Of a DNA stretch of 64,000 nucleotides, positions 45,943-58,700 are shown one piece after another. The position numbers were made by a program, and so were the translations under genes. Source of the stretch: Cryptomeria japonica (taxonomy: Eukaryota > Streptophyta > Pinopsida > Cupressales > Cupressaceae); NCBI RefSeq assembly GCF_030272615.1, contig NC_081413.1, positions 447,496,538-447,560,537 of the forward strand, read 5' to 3'. Numbering within the stretch: position 1 is the first letter of the stretch; each line of letters opens with the position of its first letter. The notes under the pieces were generated by a model. It had not been told where the DNA came from, did not search any database, and saw nothing but the letters and a program-made list of their open reading frames with translations.

Positions 45943-48078
45943 CTAACCCCCTAACCATTCTTTTGAGTGCTTTTGAGTTGATTTGCAAATGAAAAACCCA
46001 AGAAATAGGGTAATGCAAGGCTTTCTGAGAACTTCTGCACCTGTGTCACTGCAATCTGCGCCTGTGTCAAGCATTTTGCACCTATCTTAAGGACTTCTGC
46101 GCCTATGTCAAATGGATTTGTGCCTATGTTGCATCATTCTGTGCCTATGTTACATCATTCTGCTCCTGTGTCAAGCATTCTGCACCTGTGTAAGGCCAGA
46201 AACAGAGGTAAAAAAAGTAGTGTTTTTACTTGCAAATTGATTTGTTTTGCATTTTGTTTCTACTTTTTGGTTTTATGGTACTGATTCTTTGTGCAACACC
46301 TTGGCATTACACATGGCAAAGACAAAGATGAAACTACTGATGGATTTTATGTAGGTTCAATAGTCAAAGATCAAACATATCAAACCTCTAACTCAGTGGT
46401 TTTGCAGGTTGCCTTGGATTACAACTAAACTTTGTGTTTGTAATTAATATTTAGACACCTAGTTTGATTTCTAAATAGGATGGAATGAACGTATGTTTGC
46501 TTTGATTGTTGAGTTTGACATTGGAGTAGGAGAGTATGCTCTCATCCTTCTTAGGGTGATCAGAAATCCAGATCTTCGATACCATGCTCATTGTTTTGAT
46601 TGTGTGTCACCTTTAGAGGGCTTGCCTTCCCGACCATTTGCTTTTGCAAGCAAGTGACAATCGTGAGAAGGGAATGACCCAAAGTGAGTATGGCTAGAAT
46701 ACCTTGGCATTCTAACTCACTATAAAAAAATACCTGATGGGCAAAAGCCTTGAAGGAAGGGTTACGTGGGAATTGTAGTTACTTGGGAAGTGATGACCCT
46801 TGGACTCTTTCTCATATCAACATCTAAGTAGGGCCTCACGGTCTAAATCGTGCTTGCGCAACTACATTTGTTTGGTATCTTGGTGGGATTAATGTCTCAA
46901 TCATGCTTGCGTTACACCAAGGAGTAATGCTTAATAGAAATCCTTACTAAACACCTTGTATTTAGAGGCCAAAAATCCTTCTAGTTGCTTGAGAAGGACA
47001 AGTTCGGATACTTGGAAGAGATACTAAGTTCGCCATGGGGAGATTTCCATGGGGACTGATGCTTGGCTGCCCTGAGAAGTGAGTGCCATGGAGGGGAGCC
47101 CATGGGGTCAAGCATCTATGTATTCTCCTTGAATCTCATAATGAGTCTACCTCTCAAGTACCTAATGTCCTTTCCTACCATAAGAAATGTGTGAATGAGC
47201 ATGATTGTTTTTAGTCTAAGTTGAAATATCTTGTCTTCTTTGCTTGTCAAAAGTTGAGTTGTGTCTCATTTCAAAAACAAGATAAATTGATTCAAAAAAA
47301 GGTTAAACACAAGAGTATTTCATCCAACAAAGTTCAAAACACCTTCAAACATGGTTGTCAAACATTTTTCAAAATCTTGTCTCAACATTCATGTCACTTA
47401 GATTTAGGTTCATCCTAGGTTTGCATTTTGCAAATTCATTGTCAATTACCAAGGTTAAGTTTCATTTAGGTCATACTCCTTTGCATATCAATAAAGGTCA
47501 TCCATTTGCATGTGTCTTCCTGCATTAGAATAATACCGATTCATAATTCAACCTTAGGTTTTGCCTTAGGTTGACATTGTCATACATTTGCATTTGCATA
47601 CCCTAGGCCTCTTCATTAAGCTTAGGTCATTATCATATCATATTAAGGTCATTTTCATAGTAATTTCCCCTTTGCATATAGTGTCAAAACTAGGTTTTGT
47701 CGTACTTGAGTAATCCAAATCTTTGATAAACCCTAAGTCATTGTTAGGAAGTCTAGACCTTATCAAACTTTTGTCTTTTGTCATCAATATCATTTCGTCA
47801 AACCTAGCTTAGTATCCAAGCATATAGGGGAGACATTGTCATTTTGTCCTTTTGTCACTTGGTCCTTTTTTCCTTTGAGGTCTAGACATCATTTCAATTT
47901 CCTAAGGGTCCCTTTCTTAGATTTATATTTTCAAAGTTTGTCAAAATCTTGAAAACAACCAAAAACATAGGTTGCATTCTTGCCATAGATTTGCATCTTC
48001 ATCTATTTAGTTTGCATTTAGTTGCATATCATATATTATCCTTGAAAAATTCCAAAAATATTGCATTTGCATAGTGAC
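45943..48078 (+). other. 2.1-kb untranslated leader of gypsy G
   Basis: There is no recognisable gene between the PBS and gag. The leader contains a degenerate ~24-bp tandem repeat (46028-46196) and a long TTTGCAT/TAGGTT-rich tract (47400-48060). A 65-codon frame at 47221-47418 has no family resemblance. Long leaders are usual in Tat-type elements. Confidence 0.6.
46028..46196 (+). repeat. minisatellite in the G leader (~8 units of ~20-25 bp)
   Basis: Eight imperfect copies of TCTGCGCCTGTGTCAAGCAT occur head to tail, with C/T and CTG/CTA variation between copies. Confidence 0.75.
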
Positions 48079-51000
48079 ATGCCTATTGAGACAAGGTCAA
48101 AATCTAAGAAGATGGGTGAACCAACGTATCAACCTATTGACAACATATCAAATTCACAATTTCAAACTAGTCAAATAGTACAAATTGAAGGTTCATCAAA
48201 CACATCATTACCACCATATGGAATGGTTCAACTTGGACCACCTCCATTATATGAACCAGTGTTTGTACCCATGAAACCAGGACATGGGAGTGTTCCACCA
48301 ACACCAAGAGGAAATCCGCCTTTCGATTGGAATCAACCAAACCTGCAACATGACATTCAAACTCAAACATTATATGAGGAACAAACTCTTTCACAAGGAT
48401 TTGGTTTAGATCAAGGCATTCAACAAGAAACAAATCCAAATATTTTACCAAATTCTTCATCAGATTTTGATGCTTTCGATGATGTTGATATGTTCCTTCA
48501 AGATCCAAAGTTGACAAAAAAGATGGATAAATTCTTGAACAAGGTCTTTAAGATGTTCCCACAAAAATACCTTGACATGATGAGTAATGTGACTTCCTCA
48601 AACGAGCAAATTAATGTGCAAAAGCAATAAGCCAGTGAGCTATTAAGTTTCTCTCTGCATCCAAATGAAGAAAATGTGCAACAGGAAATTCAATCTACCT
48701 TGATGAGTAAACGTGCTTCAAAGGCATTGACAGTGACTATTCCTCAAAAGTCACCATTTGAGACAATAAATAATCCATTATTTAACGCAACACCTATAAC
48801 ACAAGATCAAATGAAGACCACACAAATATTGACAACTGTCCCTCAATAAGAAGTGGTTCCTCACATGCATAAAATTGGATCAAAATCTAAGATGCAAGAA
48901 AGCTTCACGACTGGAATGCCTGATATCACCAATGTCCAAAACAATTCCACAATGCAACAAAGTTCTTATGTCTCGTTAAGCTCAATATATTTGCCAAACA
49001 CTATTGTGATAGATCCTTCGATAATGGCAACACAAAGAGCTACAGATAGTGGTTTGCACCAACAACAAATGTTGCAACAATTGAGTAATACACAAAAGGT
49101 ACAATCGAATGTGCAAACAAACAATGTATAACAACAACAATATCGCATTCGATAACAAGTTGCAGTGCCTTCTGCCTCATTACAAGTTAATGCAAACTTA
49201 CAACCACCACAATGGATTGGACAAACAACACAGCAAGTTAATGCAAGTGCCATACCGCATCTTAAGGAGAAACAACAAAACCACCCAAACAAAGTTTTTT
49301 GCAAATGATGGGATTTACACCGCAACAACAACAATTGGCACAAAGTCAGCAAGTTTTGATTCATCAGCATCAACAACAACATGTTCCTCAATATGTGCCA
49401 AGACAAACAAGCTATCATACTTCACAACCACAATTGACACCTGTGCAATATCAACAACACCCTCAATTGCAATATCAACCTAGGCTACAAATGATGATGC
49501 CACCACAAGAAGCACAGCAACAAGGTCAATATCAAGGCATGGCACAACCACAACAACAAGAGGTGTACCAAGAACATTATATCCCAGAGACACCAAAGAT
49601 GACCATTTCAAAGCATCAACAACCGGTCAGAAACATGATGTATCGACAAAGAGTACCCACTAGGATTAATGATGGACCTCCAAAATCTGATACAATTGTG
49701 CAACAACTTGAGAAGTTGCAACGACAAGTTGACGCATTACAAACTAAAGGAACAAAGAAGTTGTACACAGATCAAGATTTAAGTCCTAATCCATTTGACA
49801 AGAGTTTATACATGCCTCCATTCCCTAAGCATTTTGAGGCACCTAATTTTGAGAAATATAAAGGGAATGGCAATCCAAAAGATCACATTCGAGCATTTTT
49901 TGTGGCATGTACTAAAGTGATCTATGAGGAGACATATTTAATGTGCTTATTTGCACGAAGTCTCATGGGACAAGCCATGGATTGGTATTCGCATCTGCCA
50001 GGAAATATAAAGACTTGGTCAGAACTGGCTCAAAAGTTTATATCTCACTTCGTGTTCAACATCGATAGTGACATGACCATGTCAGATTTATGCAACACTA
50101 AGCAAAAGCAAGGTGAACCATTAGTGACTTTCTTGCAATGATGGCGAAGCTTGTATAGTCGTTCTTCCCTAGATATACCTGAAGAACAATAAGTGAATTT
50201 TTTTATCCAAAATTTGGTCCCAGAAATGATGTATGAACTAAAATTGAAAAGTCCCAGTACTATTGAGAAACTCATTAAGAAAGGGATGAACATTGAAACT
50301 GCTCTTGTAGCCAAGGGAATCATTAAGCTCAATAAAGACAGTGACAACACAAACAATTCAGGGGATAGAAATAGATTTTGGTACAAAAACAAGAATGTCA
50401 CTAATGATGGAGTTGTTGATGCAAGAACGGTGAATGCAAATCAACTCCCGTTCACAATCAAGAAATTGAGTGTTCCTAATATGTTAACTATAGAACAAAA
50501 TCAAACACCAGTGAGCAATGTTACTCAGCAACCACAATACCAATAGCATACTCAACAATACACTTAACAATATAATCAACAACAAGGTCAGCAACAAAAA
50601 CTAGCAACACAAACCTTTTCGATCAAGGGATGGACCTCCTTGATAGTTTACGCCATTGGTAGAGCCTATTGAGTCAGTAATGAAACAATTAATATAAGCA
50701 AAATTTATCAAGTTACCAAATATCAAGGTAGAACTAGTGGTAAAGCCGCATTGGTGGAATGATAATGCATATTGTGAGTACCATCGGTCAAAAGGACATA
50801 AAACTGCATCATGTTTTCAATTGAAACATATGATTCAAGACCTATTAGAGCAAGTAGTAATTGAGGTAGATCCAACCAACGTAACCTCTAACACTGATCA
50901 TACAATTTTCAAAACTCCTTTGCTTGATCATGACAAGGGTAAAGCATCTTCTTCAAACTCTACCCAAACAACAAATTATGCAAACACTGGTTATAACAAT

Positions 51001-51423
51001 GTCATTAATTTTTTTCGAGCATCAAATGAGTATGTTGCCACCCTAAGAATAAAGGGACAAGATCCTTCTTGCGCAGTCTCCACTCGTCGATCCAAAATAG
51101 TCTTGAAAGGAGCTCCTGCAGTTCCTCCCAAACCAGCTCCTGCTAGTCATTATAATCTCCTAGATCATCTAGGAAAGACACCTGCACAAATATCAATCCT
51201 TGAGTTGTTGAAAATGTCCCCCATGCATTGTACAGTCCTAGAGAAAGCTTTAATTGAGTCCACTATCCTGACAAACATTGATGTTGACCAGTTTCAAGCC
51301 CAAATTGGACATCTAGTTGTTTCCCAAAATGTTGCATTTTTTGATAATGATATCTCACCTGATAAGCTCCCTCATAATGATCCTTTACATCTTGAAGTCT
51401 TTATCCATAATTGCAAAATCTGA
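48079..51423 (+). pseudogene. gypsy G Gag region, broken
   Basis: ATG at 48079 begins MPIETRSKSKKMGEPTYQP; an upstream TTG-start reading is less plausible. The N-terminal part is Q/N/P-rich, with strong polyglutamine tracts at ~49310-49600. The Gag core follows at ~49800-50340: MPPFPKHFEAPNFEKYKGNG, DHIRAFF, AMDWYSHLPGNIKTWSELAQ and KFISHF, the retrotransposon-gag fold. A C-x2-H variant knuckle, CEYHRSKGHKTASC, lies at ~50770. Frameshifts lie between 49131 and 49299 (frame 1 to 0) and between 50546 and 50737 (0 to 1). Stops include ~48628, ~48847, ~50139 and ~50190. Confidence 0.88.
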
Positions 51424-54400
51424 CAAGTCTTGATAGATGGTGGAGCGGGTCTTAATATTTGTACCTTAAGAGTGGTCATTGGCCTTGGTTATACAGAAAA
51501 TGACATTGATGCTTTCAGAAGAATAACAATCAAAGCATATGATGATGCTGAGCGCCCATCTAAAGGGATAATTACATTACCTATCAGAGTCGGTCCAGTA
51601 ATAGAAAACACTTTCCTGCAGGTCCTAGACCTTGATCTCCCATACAATATGATTCTTGGCCATCCATGGATTCACGCAATGAAAGCAGTTCCATCCACCT
51701 ATCATCAATGTTTAAAATATCCTTACAATGGAACTGAAATAACAATTCCCAGAGATCCTAATCCATTTAAATTTTGTGCTACTCTAAAGGATTCCCCTCA
51801 GCAGCAAGTCTTAGTCAATAGAGAGGCCCACTCACATAGTTATGTGGATCCTAATGAATTGTTAGATGCTGTCAAAGGAAAATTGAAGATACAGGACCAA
51901 GGATGCAGAGAATATTCAATGGATCAAACATTCCTCATCGGGAATTTACCAATATCTCCAAAATCGTATGGCAAACCACATTTGTTGCAAAAGGAACCTA
52001 AGGTAGTTATTCAATATCAGCCTCCCACCACATTTACAAGATGGGGTGAACTTGACAAAGAAACTTTAGATGATGATGTCATAGATTGGCTTTATAAGGA
52101 TCCAACTGAGACCCCACCTGTTAGGTTGCCGGTGGAATGGTACGGCAAAGGATTTACTATGCTGCAGAAGAAAGGATATGATGGCTGCAGTGGCTTAGGC
52201 CTGAACAAGAATGGAAAGCTAGAACTTGTTATACCCAAGATGCGACCTCCAACTTTAGGGTTAGGTTTTGTACCATTGCGAATTGGATCCTCATCTACCA
52301 AAGTGACCACGTGTGGAAAATGGCATGACTCTGATGATGAAACATCACCTTAGGATACCTGACCCGAAACTGATTCCAATGAATGGGAGTGGAGTTCTTT
52401 TTCTTCTAGCTCCTATGCCCTTGACAATGTTTTCCTTGACCCTGATGATTTGCCTATGGAAGACAAACATGAAATAACTCCCCCTCCTAAAACATGTCCT
52501 AATGCTTGGATAGAGTCATTCTAGGACCTGAGCTCCGAATCAAATACAAGCAATTCAGACAGTGATACCATGGATGTTTACATCTTTACTATCTCAGTCA
52601 TCTCTCTCCTTAAAACCGATGATGACATGCCCCTCGTCTATCCCCAGTTTATCCAGCATGACCAATAAGAACCACTCACATTGGATTGTTTTCAGAATGA
52701 CGAAGCAATTGCAAAATTCTTTAGACTATGGGAAGGCATACCACAAGGTGATCATAAGGCAGGATTTGCTATTGATCTGGATTCCATAGCATATTTTGGG
52801 GAGTCAACTCCATCTTCTAGTCATCAAAATGAAAAAAGAAAAGAAAAAGTAAAAAATCAAAAGAATAGGTTTTTGAGTGAAAACCATAAAGCACTCTCTG
52901 ATCATGCAAAAGTAAAAATAGAAGATGTACCTATGGGTGAAAACCTCTCTGAGGTGCCCAAAGGTGGAAGAGTGGACATACCCCTATCAAGTCTGGATAA
53001 ATCAACATTGCCTATGGAAATGATGAAGAAATCAATTTGGGTACACCTGACAACCCTAAGGTCATTCATTTCACTACTTCTTTATCAAAACAGGAAAAGA
53101 TAGATTTTGTTAATTTCTTTCTTGAGAAGAAGATCAACTTTGCATGGTCCTATGCAGATATGCTTGGCCTTGATCCAAAATTAGTCCTTCATCACTTGCC
53201 ATTAAAAGCAGATGCCAAGCCTGTCAAACAAAAACTCAAAAAGATGCATCCCCAGGTGGCTCTTTTGGTCAAGGTAGAACTAAAAAAATTACTAGATGTG
53301 GGCGTTATCAGACCCATTGATTATGCAGACTAGATTTCAAATTTGGTACCAGTTAGCAAAGTAACTGGGGGCATCAGAATCTGTACCGATTTTAGGGATC
53401 TCAATAAAGCATGCCCTAAAGATGACTTTCAATTGCCAAATATTGACATTATAGTTGACATGACTACTGGATATGAGATGCTCTCATTGATGGATGGTTT
53501 CTCCGGCTACAACCAAATTCACATTGCTCCTGAAGATCAACATAAGACAACATTCACCTATGCTTGGGGTACTTACTGCTGGAATGTGATGCCCTTTGGT
53601 CTTAAAAATGCAGGCGCAACATATCACAGAGCGATGATGACAATTTTCCATGATTTCATGCATACTTTGATGGAGGACTATGTTGATGACTTATTATGCA
53701 AATCTGTCACTAGAGATAGTCATCTAGCCATCCTAGGCCCAATCTTTGACCGAATGGAAACTTATAAGCTTAGACTTAATCCAAAGAAGTGTGTCTTTGG
53801 TGTCACAGCTAGCAAATTACTAGGGTACATTGTTTCTCACTGAGGCATCGAAGTTGACCCGGCCAAGGTTAAAGCAATAATGGACATGCCTCCTTCTTCT
53901 AATCTCTGTCAACTATGAAGTCTACAAGGAAAGCTCTAGTCAATCCGCTAGTTTATAGCTCAGTTGGTAGACAAATGTCATCCATTCCAACATCTATTGC
54001 ATAAAGGAGTTGCTTTTAAATGGACTGAGCAATGTCAATCAACATTAATGCCTCCTATAGAAGGAAAGCCATTTATATTGTATATTTCTACAACTGAAAT
54101 GGCACTAGGAGTTCTCTTGGCCTAACAAGATGAGAATGGCAAAGAGCGAGCTATTTATTATATTAGCTGGACACTAGTAGGCTATGAGCTAAATTATTCA
54201 ACTATTGAACGGGCATGCTTAGCAGTGGTCTTTGCAACACAGAAACTCTAACATTATATGTTAAATCACCAAACATTGCTGGTTGCAAAAATTGATCCCT
54301 TGAAATACTTGCTTAGCAGAGCAACTTTGACAGGTCGCCTAGCAAAGTGGGTTATGATCCTCAATGAATTTGATATTGAGTACATGGAGCAAAAGGTAAT

Positions 54401-55741
54401 AAAAGGGCAAGTCATAGCAGATCAACTTCCAGAGGCTCCTCTTTATGATGATCATCCCATGTTGACCAATTTTCTGGATGAATCAATCTTTGCTCTCACA
54501 TCTTCTAATGAATGGAAGTTATACTTTGATGGATCCCATACCAAGTTCGGGTCCGAAGCAGGCATATTGTTTGTCAGCCCTCAAGGTGATGCTATTCCCA
54601 AGTCCTACAGGATAACTTTTCATTGTACCAATAACATTGCAGAGTATGAAGCACTGGTCACAGGACTCCGAGTAGCGGTCCACTGGAACATCACACATTT
54701 ACAAGTCTATGGAGATTCTCAATTAGTCATCCGTCAAGTGAATGATGACTATGAAACAAAAGATGAAAAGCTTATTCCCTACAAGCATATGGTAGATTTC
54801 TTCAAGACAAAATTCATGGCTATCCATTTCAGTCAAGTTCCAAGAATGCAAAACAAGTCGGTAGATGCGATGGCAAGATTCACCCAACACAAGTTCATCA
54901 TTACAGCCACAGAGTATTTTACAAAATGGATCGAGGCTATCCCCATGACCTATATCACTGGTGTGCAAATTTCAAAATTCCTATTGAATTATATCATATG
55001 CAGATATGGGGTTCCCCTTACCATAGTCACAAATAATGGTCGTCCCTTCAAGAATAAAGATGTCAAGGAACTCTATGAAAAGTTTCATATCCAACACCGT
55101 TTCTCCAGTCCATACTATCCACAGGGTAATGGTCAAGCTGAAGCATCAAATAAAACCATTATCAAGATCCTGAAAAAGGTTGTCAATGACGCTGGTCGAG
55201 ATTGGCATGTACAATTGAATCCAACACTATGGGCTTATTGCACTTCTATCCTCACACCTACTGGTGCAACACCTTATTCCTTGGTGTGCGATGTGGAAGC
55301 CATCTTACCCTTGGAAGTGGAGATTCCTTCTTTGCATGTTTCCTTGCAAAATCTGATTGATGATGAGATGCACAGAGTCTCTTAGTTGCATCAGCTTGAG
55401 ATGTTAGATGAGAAACATCAGACTGCCCTGACACATTTGCAAGCATATCAAAACCGTCTTCGTCGCTCTTATAATAAGAAGGTCAAAGGGTGACACTTCG
55501 AAGTGGGAGATCTAGTTTTAAAGGCAAACCCCAAGAATGCACAATCTACTGACATCATCAAAGGCAAGTTTGAACCTAATTGGGTTGGGCCTTTCATAAA
55601 GGCAAGTTTGAACCTAATTGGGTTGGGCCTTTCATAGTTACTGTAGCCTATGGTTCGGGGGCATATCAGCTTGCCACTCCAGAAGGTGAACCTTTGTCTG
55701 ATCCTATAAATAGCATGCACCTTCGCAAGTACTGGGCATAA
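51424..55741 (+). pseudogene. gypsy G Pol: protease, G-patch, RT, two RNase H, deleted integrase
   Basis: The protease active site is VLIDGGAGLNICT (~51427), following an in-frame TGA at 51421 where CGA is likely ancestral. YNMILGHPWIH is at ~51640, and a G-patch-like block, GYDGCSGLGLNKNGKLELV, at ~52177-52230. RT shows RICTDFRDLNKACPKDDFQL, LMDGFSGYNQI, VMPFGLKNAGATY and DYVDDLL (53375-53700). The first RNase H spans ~54060-54450. The second has LYFDGSH, NNIAEYEALVTGLRVAV and VYGDSQLVIRQVN (~54520-54740). Integrase resumes at ~54890 without its zinc-binding domain and first catalytic Asp. The second Asp is Asn (VTNNGRPF), while YYPQGNGQAEASNKT keeps Glu. The frame shifts near 53040-53100. 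The end is TAA at 55739-55741 after HLRKYWA. Confidence 0.93.
55561..55635 (+). repeat. 38-bp tandem duplication in the integrase C-terminus
   Basis: AAGGCAAGTTTGAACCTAAT and the following bases begin at 55561 and again at 55599. Since 38 is not a multiple of three, it shifts the reading frame. Confidence 0.9.
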
Positions 55742-56230
55742 TTTTCTATCAGCAGTTCTTCAAGTATGATCCTGAAAAAATACAAAAAAATAAAAAAGCA
55801 AAAAATCAAAAAAATAAAAATCAAAAAAGCAAAAAATACAAAAAAAGTCAAAAAAAGTGAAAAAAAAAGAAAAAGAAAAAAGGGACAAAAAAAAAAGTCA
55901 AGAAAAATGATTTGGCCTCTAGTGAAAACCTAGCAAACAAGCGCTTTGGGCAAGTACCATGGTGAAAACTTGGCAAATAGGTGCCATGTGTAAGAACGAT
56001 CATTGCTCTATCATCTATCATGACCTCTAGTTATGCTCTCTCTCTAAAGATTTATCGTGTCTATCCTTGTCCTGATCCAATGTCCTATTTCAGGCCCGTG
56101 ATTGGTCAACATCATTGTCTTGCATACTCTATTTCTTGTGCGTATGTTTCAGTCCTGGTCACTCTATATGTCTTTTCGATATGCATTGGGTGCGTTCCCC
56201 TTGTCATGATCAATCACTGGAACTTTCAAA

Positions 56231-56430
56231 ATTGAAAAATGTCCTGAAATAATTCAAAAAAATTGAAAAATGTCCTGAAATAATTCAAAAAAATTGAAAA
56301 ATGTCCTGAAATAAGTCATAAAAATTGAAAAATGTCCTAAAACAATCCCTAAAAATCATATAATGTCCTGAAAAAAAATCAAAAAAATAAAAAAAAATTT
56401 CCTGAAATAAATCCCTAAAAATCAAATAAA
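56231..56430 (+). repeat. 31-bp tandem repeat
   Basis: ATTGAAAAATGTCCTGAAAT recurs at 56231, 56262, 56293 and 56324 (exact 31-bp spacing), then degenerates to ~56430. Confidence 0.9.
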
Positions 56431-57155
56431 AACCTGAAAAAATGAACAATTTTTTTTTCAAAACATTAAAATCCAAAAAAAAGCAAAACAAAAACAAAAA
56501 TATCCCCTTTATGCATAGATAGATCATTGAGCATCCCTCCAACGACACGCAATCACACACTGCGCTTTATTGAAATCACGGATTAACAGATAAACTTTTC
56601 AATCAAACCAGACATTCAAACTAATCACAATTGTCATATCAATCGAACATCAACATCAATATCATTTGACCTTGTCACTACTATCATGAGTCTTATACAG
56701 GGTGTGGTATGCTCGAAACCAGACTGTGTCCTATTTTAGACGGGGTACCGCATTCCCTAGAACTAGACAGCATGATCATTCTTGTTTTCCACTTTTGACA
56801 ATGATGATCAGAACGTTTGTTTGACTTGTTTGAATTTGCGAGTCTTATCTTTTTATTGATTTATTTTTGGCTTCGACCATGTTCCTATGTTGCTTGATGA
56901 TGTCACTAAGTGATTTAGAGTGGTTGGGATGGCTCATGGTCCTTTATTATTTTTTGTCTTCTATTTGTGGAGTGTTTCATAACATTCTAGGGCAAGTTTG
57001 TCTTAGGATTTTTGAACTATTCCTTGTCTGTGAACATGTCTGTCTTATGCAAAGGGATTGCATTATTGCTCTGGCCTTCATTGCCATGTTGCGTCACATC
57101 CATTTTTCTATATCAAATAAAGGTTCTCACCTACTTATGTGCATATGTGAAAGCA

Positions 57156-57228
57156 AGTTTTCCTTCATCTCTAACTGTCCTTTGTAAGAAGAAACTAGAC
57201 AAAGGACAGTTAGAGATGAAGGAAAACT
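57156..57228. repeat. perfect 30-bp inverted repeat (hairpin) with 13-nt loop
   Basis: The left arm 57156-57185 (AGTTTTCCTTCATCTC...TTTGT) and right arm 57199-57228 (ACAAAGGACAGTTAGAG...AACT) are exact reverse complements. The loop is AAGAAGAAACTAG. It lies 150 bp upstream of the polypurine tract. Confidence 0.95.
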
Positions 57229-57381
57229 ACTTATGTGAATCGATCAATTGGCCTCTTTTCTAAATTTTCCCAGCCAATTCCTCGAGGGGGCATGCATATG
57301 ACATTTTCATTATCTGGGACATTTTCATTATTGTTCTTTGAAACAACGCTTAAAATCGCATTGTCTCAAAGAGGGGCAAAA

Positions 57382-58700
57382 TGTAGACGTCTAAAAATGG
57401 TCAATGCTTGCGGAGTCATACTTTAACATTTGCGCATTGCCTTATTTTAGGTTTTTGCATCGCATTAAGATTTCTTCTATGTTGAGTACTTGGTCTTTAT
57501 CATTTGCGAGCATCGAGTCCTTCTTCTGCACTCCTCATTTTTATTGCTTTCAAACTAGGTCTTGTCGATAACAATCTTCATTCATGATTTTGGTCGATTC
57601 TTGTCCTTGTCAATTTTGTCATTTTGCGATCGATTTGTCATCGATCCTTGTCCTCTTCAATCATGTCAATTGGTGCCTACCAATTTGGTCTCTTTATCAA
57701 TATTGGTCAATTTGTCAACCAATCTCAATTGTTTATCAATCAAATCATTTATCAGCATTGGTCATTTATCAAGTCAGAATCATGATCAAATCGAATCGAT
57801 ATCAATTATCTTTTGTCAAGACCTAATTGTCGTCCTTGCATTTTCTAGGGTTTCATGATTTATTCATTTAACCTTGTTTGTCCTTTCTCCCTCTAGGTTA
57901 AATAATTTGTTTATTTATCCTAAGTCTTCTTGTCACAATTAAATATTTATTTAATTGGATAACTAATTCCTCCTCTTTTTGTGAATTAATTAATGAATGA
58001 AAAATTATTAATTAATTTACCTAATTTTCCAATTTCTCCTAATTCCTAATTTCCTCATTTTCTAATTTCCTAATTTCTAATTCATCTAATTTCAATTTTC
58101 TCCTATTTTTCTCCTAATTTCATGGGAATGGCATTTCAAGTTGTCATAATTTGTCATAATTGACAATCAATCAATTTTGACATAGAAATTTGTCATAATT
58201 TTGTCAAATTGATCAATCAATCAATCTTGCATAGAAAGTGCAAATTTGTCATAACTTGTCATGTTTGTCATTTTTGATTTGAAATTTCCATTCAAATCAA
58301 ATTCATGCTAATCTTGTCATCTCTCCAATTTGTCTATAAATTGGATGAATTTCTTCAATCCCAACTAATCACATTATTGAATTAATCACTCTTTCGAATC
58401 GATCTCTAGCCGAATCAATCATGCTTTAAGTACCCTTATTCCCATCTTGTCTACTTGCTTTCACATCATGCTTATGCACTAGTAGGTAAGATCCACAAAC
58501 AAAGCCATTTGAAGGAGAAAGAAGAACAATGGATCCACATGAAGGAGACATTCACATTTTCAAGGGTTTGTGTTTGAATTGATGTCTTGTTTTCATGTCT
58601 TCATTAAGTGTAATTAGGATTGTTATCATTGCATTTGAGTTTTCATGATTGAACTAGTTTAATTAACATTGCTTTGATGATTTCCGATTTCCTAGCTACA
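57382..58700 (+). repeat. 3' LTR of gypsy G (1,319 bp)
   Basis: TGTAGACGTCTAAAAATGG...CCTAGCTACA, followed by CATCC. It aligns without net length change to the 5' LTR. The TATA box is at 58335-58341. Confidence 0.96.

Larger units (their letters stand above)
55742..57381 (+). other. 3' untranslated region of gypsy G
   Basis: 1.64 kb with A-rich low complexity (55770-55900), a 31-bp tandem repeat (56231-56430), a perfect hairpin (57156-57228) and the polypurine tract AAAGAGGGGCAAAA (57368-57381). No gene is convincing; frames at 55981-56235 and 56867-57263 have no family resemblance. Confidence 0.7.
44601..58700 (+). mobile_element. element G: Ty3/gypsy retrotransposon with dual RNase H (14,100 bp)
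   Basis: Both LTRs are exactly 1,319 bp (44601-45919 and 57382-58700) with about 30 differences by eye and a perfect CATCC duplication. The order is leader, gag, protease, G-patch-like segment, RT, RNase H, a second RNase H, then integrase, which is Ty3/gypsy. A second RNase H before integrase is characteristic of the Tat lineage (Ogre/Retand type), to which I tentatively assign it. Gag-pol has stops, frameshifts and an integrase deletion. Confidence 0.96.

Noticed and set aside
47221-47418. 65-codon frame upstream of gypsy gag, considered as an extra ORF of a Tat-type element
   Set aside because: It is too short and biased, with no recognisable similarity or start context.
56285-56560. 91-codon Phe-rich frame on the minus strand, like a membrane protein
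   Set aside because: It is the complement of A-rich 31-bp tandem repeats; poly-Phe comes from TTT runs.
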